The notes under the pieces: generated by a model
The model's database searches: none
What the model saw: only the letters and a program-made list of their open reading frames with translations
What the model was told of the DNA's origin: nothing
NCBI GenBank assembly: GCA_049965775.1
Contig: JBMFVX010000140.1
Location: forward strand, 1-7,161
Reading direction: 5' to 3'
From: JABEVB01 sp049965775
GTDB lineage: Bacteria > Planctomycetota > Phycisphaerae > WQYP01
Length of the DNA: 7,161 nt
Translations under genes and position numbers: made by a program
In this document: positions 4,501 to 7,161 of the stretch, piece after piece
Layout: every line of letters begins with the position of its first letter
Position numbering within the stretch: the first letter of the stretch is position 1

Positions 4501-6727
4501 CCTCGCTAACGCCGTTGTACTTAACGCCAACACCATCATAGACACCAACGGCCAGGGGGGCGCCACACTTCAGGGAGGTCTCAATGGCGCAGCAAACCTC
4601 ACGCTGGAAAACTCCGCCATTACCGGCACCGTCGCCCAGGGAGCCGGTGGGGCCATCGCGCTTAACGGAAATAACTTTGGCTTCTTTGGAAATACAACCA
4701 TTGCCAGCAACGGCTTTACGGCGAGCTTTACGCAAAATGGCGCGTTCGGCGCTACCGGCGTTGTGGCGCTGAATGCCGCCAACGATACTCTGCAATTCAA
4801 CCAAAACAACCTTAACGAGGCCAACCCGCTCAACCTGCTATCTACCGGGGGCACCCTCGACATTCAAGGCAATAACGCCACATGGTCGGGCGTTATCAGC
4901 GGCAACGATCTTAACGTCATTAACACCGGCGCGGCCAACGCGCTCACCCTTTCAGCCGCCAATACTTACTCCGGCGGCACCACCATCGGTTCAGGCGTGG
5001 CGCTCATTGCCGCCAATGCCAGTGCGCTCGGCACGGGCACGGTCGTGCTTAACTCCGGCGGCACGCTCAAAACGCCGCTTGCCGCATCGGGCGGTGCTTC
5101 CGGGAGCACCTTGACGCTTAACACGGGTAACTATACGCAACACCGCGGGGCGACACTGAGTCTGGCGCTTGGCGGTACGCCTGCAAGCGGAAATTACGAC
5201 AGCATCAATGTCAATGGCTCCGCCAGCCTAGCTGGCTCGCTAAGCATATTGTTACAACCCGCGGCAGCGCCGACTTTGGGGCATCAGGCCAGCTACGATG
5301 TAATTAAAACCGCCTCCGGCATCATTGGCAATTTCAGCACCATCTCGCTGGCGGCAGGTTCGCCCACAGGACTGACCATCACGGGCAGCATCGTTGGCGA
5401 CAACTATGAACTCAATTTGCTTAACGGATTCAGCTTCACCACGGCATTGACCAACCCAACACCCACTCAGCTTGCCGTAGCAAACTATCTCGATGCCGTC
5501 GGCAACAGTGGAACCGCACCCGCCGGCATCCTAAGCCTCCTGCAAACGCTCACCGGCCTTACTACCAGCCAACTTAGCACGGCGCTAAATGAGCTGGCTC
5601 CCACGGCATACGCTAATATTCCCGCGACGCTGCTTAATAATTCCATCTTTGCCAGCCAGGCGCTTAACGGCCAGATTGCCGGCCAATTTTCGGGCGGCGG
5701 CATAAATACTGCAGGCCTTACGCTGCTCAAAACCGATGATACCAACCCATTTGCGATGTCGCTGGATGCGGCCATGCAATCCAACAGTACCGTCAACAAT
5801 GCAACCTCCTCCATCGTGTCGCTCGATGATGCCTCGCCTACCGGCATGCCAGGCGGCCGCGTACCCGTGCCGCCGTCGCGCAGCAGCCGCCACGACGCAT
5901 GGCGCGGCTTTGTAGCAGGCGAAGCGGTGCTCGGCAGCCAGCCGACCGACGCTTCCGGCCAGAACTATTTCACCGGAGGGGTGTTATCCGGCGTTGATTA
6001 CCGCTTTGCCAAGTCGCTCATTGTGGGTGTGAGTTTTAACTACAGTTATACCAACGCCCATATTGACAATGCCGGCAGCGTGCTGACCGACAACTCCTAC
6101 GCACCGGGCGTATTTGCCGGCTACCGTAAAGGCGGCTTCTATGCCGACGGCTCGGCCGACTACACCTATACGCGCTTCAGTGTACACCGCAACGTGACCA
6201 TCGGCGGCAGCGCCAGCACCGCCACCGGCAAACCCGACGCCAATCAACAGGACGTAAACGCCCTGGCGGGTTACAACTTTCCGCTGCTTGCGGGCTTTAA
6301 GGCAGGCCCGGCCGTCGGCTTGGACTACACACACGTTGATGTATCCAGCTATACCGAAACCGGCAGCCCGGCGGACCTTGCGGTCTCCGGCAACGCTATT
6401 GATTCGCTTCGGAGCCTGTTGGGCGGTCAGGCCGAGTACCGGCTCAACATTCCGCATGTGCCGCTGCCTTTAACCATTACCACCAATGCGTTCTGGCAGC
6501 ATGAATTTTTGAACAACAGCCACGGCATTACCGCATCCCTGGCCGGCGCGGGCGGCAGCTTTATTACCAATGTACCCAACCCCGGCCGCGATTCAGCCCT
6601 TTTGGGCGCGGGCCTCAACGGCAAGCTGTGCCGCTATGCCAATGTATTTGCCAATTATGAAGCCCAGATCGGCCCAAAAGATCAGCATAGCCAAAGCATT
6701 ATGGTTGGCATGGCCATTAAGTTTTAA
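1571..6727 (+). CDS. Large type Va autotransporter with beta-strand-repeat passenger
   Basis: This is a 1718-residue self-secreting surface protein. Residues 1-46 are a signal peptide with a long n-region, an RRRAK charge cluster (21-25), a hydrophobic core and a likely ATA cleavage site (44-46). Residues ~50-245 resemble a beta jelly-roll domain of planctomycete/verrucomicrobial surface proteins (VDVNF, then ISGLAPNTVYDLYVYV). Residues ~250-330 carry FWSNGGNWNTGAP (from 261). The passenger that follows is Ser/Thr/Asn/Gly-rich and probably beta-helical. Autotransporter-associated strand repeats with N-T-Y-T/S-G begin near 392, 493, 587 and 1127. A second repeat family with QFGAGNIN begins near 873, 969 and, degenerate, 1074. 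Residues ~1192-1290 match the usual C-terminal passenger domain, and 1297-1375 the helical NYLD...ALNELAPTAYAN linker. After a Pro-rich stretch, W1444-F1718 is the beta-barrel: TETGSPADLAV and DSLRSLLGG match family motifs, and the chain ends in AIKF. No protease or lipase motif is seen, so an adhesive or structural role is inferred. It is a single gene, ending 8-36 nt before a hairpin. Confidence 0.93.
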   Translation: MTVESTLASSPAVRNLLHPSRRRAKLLAATAAAISGIATMPLAATATNPAPPLVDVNFTSGSTYQASGAAVIGSGSNFWNNITVPGGGSSTSFITASNISLNTVANSSSGYSLSYATNHGAGSTTTASFDAGLMHDYLVANAGTTANYNTVTISGLAPNTVYDLYVYVASFDGSGNGRATTVYASGQSASANGNGSTASSFIQGTNYVLLTPISGSNGSITITQQLQTGAGEADLNGLQIQSANVTFTQTTHNSNGTNTNFWSNGGNWNTGAPAGSLNVAIIPASGSGSYYNADLNGTSQTVLALNLGAGSNIYNSGTTAESLTIDPMNTNYGSTIAGNIGSTSGTLPGNSGGSGGPGGQINLIIDGATNNTISGQLFGDLSLTINGGINTLSGDNTYTGATTINGGATVSRLSLTGTGSIADSSGVTITSNGILDISGTTNGATIQSLVSSSNTASVTLGSQTITVSNGGSFAGVISGTGGGLTVSGGSLQLSGANTYTGTTNITGGTLALTGSGSIADSNGVAVSSGATFDVSSATGGVSVATVSGAGSINLGANTLTLTNASGTFSGITSGSGGLTIVNGTETLSGNNTYTGDTTVNAGATLNISGGIYTGGTLGNLVANGTLSIGPSVAVSLNQLSGTGLLNINGSTTQINVDGTTTGSGGGVSSNFGGTLTGNGTLVASNCRVTLTGNVGSFTGNLQATNDGNMSVAGTGTLASGVVMQVENNSIASVGYSQLGSASAFFSGNSTHGALNITGGNQTATLDGAGGVAVVLNDTTGASVNVIDAGINTSTLTIAGSINSDNANSTPGGGNTLLLQNGNFIVTSNQNSTSFTGAGSLQIGNSVSATTVAFTGSQMLPNASINLVLDDGTFQFGAGNINITNKLNVDAVGGTLDINGQSGSKVSGLMTTTGALTLENSAAPGGTIILADNNTGSGNIVVNSGLTVNFTNANAFGSGDIVLNTAADTLQFGAGNINLANAVVLNANTIIDTNGQGGATLQGGLNGAANLTLENSAITGTVAQGAGGAIALNGNNFGFFGNTTIASNGFTASFTQNGAFGATGVVALNAANDTLQFNQNNLNEANPLNLLSTGGTLDIQGNNATWSGVISGNDLNVINTGAANALTLSAANTYSGGTTIGSGVALIAANASALGTGTVVLNSGGTLKTPLAASGGASGSTLTLNTGNYTQHRGATLSLALGGTPASGNYDSINVNGSASLAGSLSILLQPAAAPTLGHQASYDVIKTASGIIGNFSTISLAAGSPTGLTITGSIVGDNYELNLLNGFSFTTALTNPTPTQLAVANYLDAVGNSGTAPAGILSLLQTLTGLTTSQLSTALNELAPTAYANIPATLLNNSIFASQALNGQIAGQFSGGGINTAGLTLLKTDDTNPFAMSLDAAMQSNSTVNNATSSIVSLDDASPTGMPGGRVPVPPSRSSRHDAWRGFVAGEAVLGSQPTDASGQNYFTGGVLSGVDYRFAKSLIVGVSFNYSYTNAHIDNAGSVLTDNSYAPGVFAGYRKGGFYADGSADYTYTRFSVHRNVTIGGSASTATGKPDANQQDVNALAGYNFPLLAGFKAGPAVGLDYTHVDVSSYTETGSPADLAVSGNAIDSLRSLLGGQAEYRLNIPHVPLPLTITTNAFWQHEFLNNSHGITASLAGAGGSFITNVPNPGRDSALLGAGLNGKLCRYANVFANYEAQIGPKDQHSQSIMVGMAIKF
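2744..3445 (+). repeat. Passenger repeat family 1 (N-T-Y-T-G units)
   Basis: Units of about 100 residues start at 2744 (residue 392), 3047 (493) and 3329 (587). Each begins LSGxNTYTGxTT, and the first two continue through LTGxGSIADSxGV, xxLGxxT and xFxGxISGxGG-like strands. The first two units are complete (303 and 282 bp); the third diverges after about 40 residues. A lone further copy of the motif (LSAANTYSGG) is at 4949. At the DNA level the GGCAGCAT(C/T)GCCGACTCCA core is nearly identical in units 1 and 2, showing fairly recent or constrained duplication. Confidence 0.75.
4187..4948 (+). repeat. Passenger repeat family 2 (QFGAGNIN / LTLENSA units)
   Basis: A second, distinct repeat of about 96-105 residues starts at 4187 (residue 873), 4475 (969) and 4790 (1074). 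Units 1 and 2 share QFGAGNIN, DxNGQxG, LTLENSA (915-921 and 1010-1016), a GNxxxxS segment, NAFG/GAFG and VLNxAxDT before the next unit. Unit 3 starts QFNQNNLNEAN and soon merges into the last NTYSG repeat. The pattern points to tandem duplication within the gene, followed by drift. Confidence 0.7.
5900..6724 (+). other. Autotransporter beta-barrel domain (translocator)
   Basis: Residues 1444-1718 (275 residues, the usual size for a 12-stranded type V barrel) run from WRGFVAGEAVLG to the terminal AIKF. Alternating hydrophobic/aromatic strands are visible: GVSFNYSYTNA, PGVFAGYRKGGFYADG, AVGLDYTHVDVSSYTETG, DSLRSLLGGQAEYRL and TNAFWQHEF. The final Phe is the classic BAM recognition signal of outer-membrane proteins. 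One cysteine (C1687) lies near the end of the domain. This requires an outer membrane with BamA, so the organism is diderm. Confidence 0.92.
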
Positions 6728-6734
6728 GACAGCT

Positions 6735-6763
6735 TGCATGCCGGCGAATATGCCGCCGGCGCA
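6735..6763 (+). other. GC-rich hairpin just after the autotransporter stop
   Basis: GCCGGCG (6740-6746) and CGCCGGC (6754-6760) form a perfect 7-bp stem with a 7-nt loop. TGC/GCA (6735-6737/6761-6763) adds three pairs past a 2-nt bulge. It starts 7 nt after the stop codon. No T-tract follows, so it is not a standard intrinsic terminator; it may protect the mRNA 3' end or assist termination. Confidence 0.4.
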
Positions 6764-6803
6764 GGTGCGAATGCTGCTCGTTGTTGCTGCATTTGCCGAC
6801 AGT

Positions 6804-6833
6804 AAAGGCCTGTCGCACATGCCGAGGCTTTTT
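6804..6833. terminator. Probable bidirectional terminator between convergent genes
   Basis: AAAGGCCT (6804-6811) pairs with AGGCTTTT (6825-6832) over 8 bp with one G-T pair and a 13-nt loop, and the plus-strand 3' arm ends in T5. On minus the arm ends in T3 with A5 opposite. The position, between the plus-strand autotransporter and the minus-strand tRNA, fits a shared terminator. It is stronger in the plus direction. Confidence 0.5.
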
Positions 6834-6914
6834 GTAACGAGTGAAATCGAGAACATGCGCCGACCGAGGCTCTGCTGGGCATACAAGCGCCACAGCGCCA
6901 ACGTTTAAGCATTA

Positions 6915-6988
6915 TGGGCGTGCCAAGAGTCGAACTTGGGACCTCGTCATTATCAGTGACGCGCTCTAACCAACTGAGCTACACGCCC
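6915..6988 (-). tRNA. tRNA-Ile (anticodon GAT)
   Basis: The reverse complement folds as a complete 74-nt cloverleaf: acceptor GGGCGTG/CACGCCC (7 bp, perfect), D stem GCTC/GAGC, anticodon stem CGTCA/TGACG with loop CTGATAA (anticodon GAT), a 5-nt variable loop, T stem CCAAG/CTTGG with loop TTCGACT, and discriminator A. CCA is not encoded (TAA follows the discriminator), so it must be added by the CCA-adding enzyme. tRNA-Ile(GAT) is the type usually found in the 16S-23S spacer. Here it is instead about 6.5 kb upstream of a 16S gene and directly behind a protein gene whose last 10 bases overlap it. Confidence 0.97.
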
Positions 6989-7161
6989 GATGCCGCAGCG
7001 GCAATGCCGGCCGCTACGGCGGATAAAACATTCTCTTTTAACGCCCCTGCAGTGTCAAGGATGCCGTTATGAATGAGCACGTCGGGGGTGTGGCCATATT
7101 TTTTGGCACTCCGGCAAGGGATCACATTCGCAATACCCAAGCGAAGCGCAATGCGGAGAGC
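6979..7161 (-). CDS. Unrecognised protein, C-terminal 60 residues (partial)
   Basis: The minus strand is open from the right edge to a TAG at 6981-6979; the other two minus-strand frames are closed. The 60 visible residues look like a folded soluble protein. They include LGIANVIPCRSAKKYG, then a strand-like DVLIHNGI and an amphipathic helix (ALKENVLSAVAAGI), ending in an Ala-rich tail (AAAASGV). I do not recognise the family. The stop lies inside the tRNA-Ile gene and is formed by tRNA positions 8-10 (TAG), so gene and tRNA overlap by 10 bp and are probably co-transcribed. Because the start is outside the window, length and function cannot be judged. An alternative is that the frame is open by chance and the true gene ends elsewhere, but the residue pattern argues against that. 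Confidence 0.6.
   Translation of the reverse strand, partial: ALRIALRLGIANVIPCRSAKKYGHTPDVLIHNGILDTAGALKENVLSAVAAGIAAAASGV

Noticed and set aside
3620..4804. A 394-residue open frame on the minus strand inside the autotransporter
   Set aside because: It is antisense to a well-supported domain-bearing gene; its Gly/Ala/Val-rich, motif-free sequence is what the codon bias of the plus-strand gene would produce.
4187..4948. Passenger repeats as a CRISPR-like or DNA-level repeat array
   Set aside because: The repetition is in protein sequence with diverged codons, within one continuous reading frame.
1..7161. Mobile element, CRISPR array, toxin-antitoxin or defence system
   Set aside because: No transposase, integrase, regularly spaced direct repeats or small gene pair is visible. 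The tRNA 3' end shows no attachment-site duplication in the window.

Overview
The window reads as chromosome from a diderm bacterium, most likely a planctomycete (Phycisphaerae-like). The partial 16S rRNA has the planctomycete-style form of the 338 region (GCTGCAG in place of GCTGCC) and the GCATGCAAGTCG block. The large autotransporter, with its N-terminal jelly-roll-like domain and a W-x-x-GGNWN segment, is of a kind common in Planctomycetota and Verrucomicrobiota. This placement is inferred from motifs, not from an alignment.

Layout: (1) 1-382, minus strand: the 5' part of a 16S rRNA gene, running off the left edge. (2) 383 to about 935, minus strand: its long structured leader, with several hairpins, including a perfect 10-bp boxB-like stem followed by a boxA-like element (an antitermination layout). 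(3) 940-967, minus strand: a strong sigma70-type rRNA promoter (TTGACA, 16 nt, extended -10 TATTAT). It has an A/T-rich perfect palindrome just upstream (972-992) and a terminator-like 10-bp inverted repeat behind that (1011-1036). (4) 1037-1570: non-coding, holding the presumed promoter and 5' UTR of the autotransporter. (5) 1571-6727, plus strand: one 1718-residue type Va autotransporter, the only large protein gene. It has a long-n-region signal peptide, a jelly-roll-like N-domain, a Ser/Thr/Asn/Gly-rich beta-helical passenger built from two different ~95-100-residue repeat families, a helical linker and a C-terminal 12-strand-type beta-barrel ending in Phe. (6) 6728-6914: a short convergent intergenic region with a probable bidirectional terminator. 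(7) 6915-6988, minus strand: tRNA-Ile(GAT). (8) 6979-7161, minus strand: the C-terminal end of an unrecognised protein gene whose stop codon lies inside the tRNA.

Functionally, the rRNA operon and the autotransporter are divergent and share the 383-1570 region. The autotransporter converges on the protein gene/tRNA unit. The protein should be exported by Sec (or possibly Tat), inserted by the BAM machinery and display a fibrous surface passenger; no catalytic motif is visible. I see no CRISPR array, insertion sequence, toxin-antitoxin pair or phage gene, and no clearly new multi-gene system. The items most worth checking are the primer-evading 16S 5' end, the rRNA promoter/leader architecture, the mRNA-tRNA overlap and the repeat architecture of the autotransporter.
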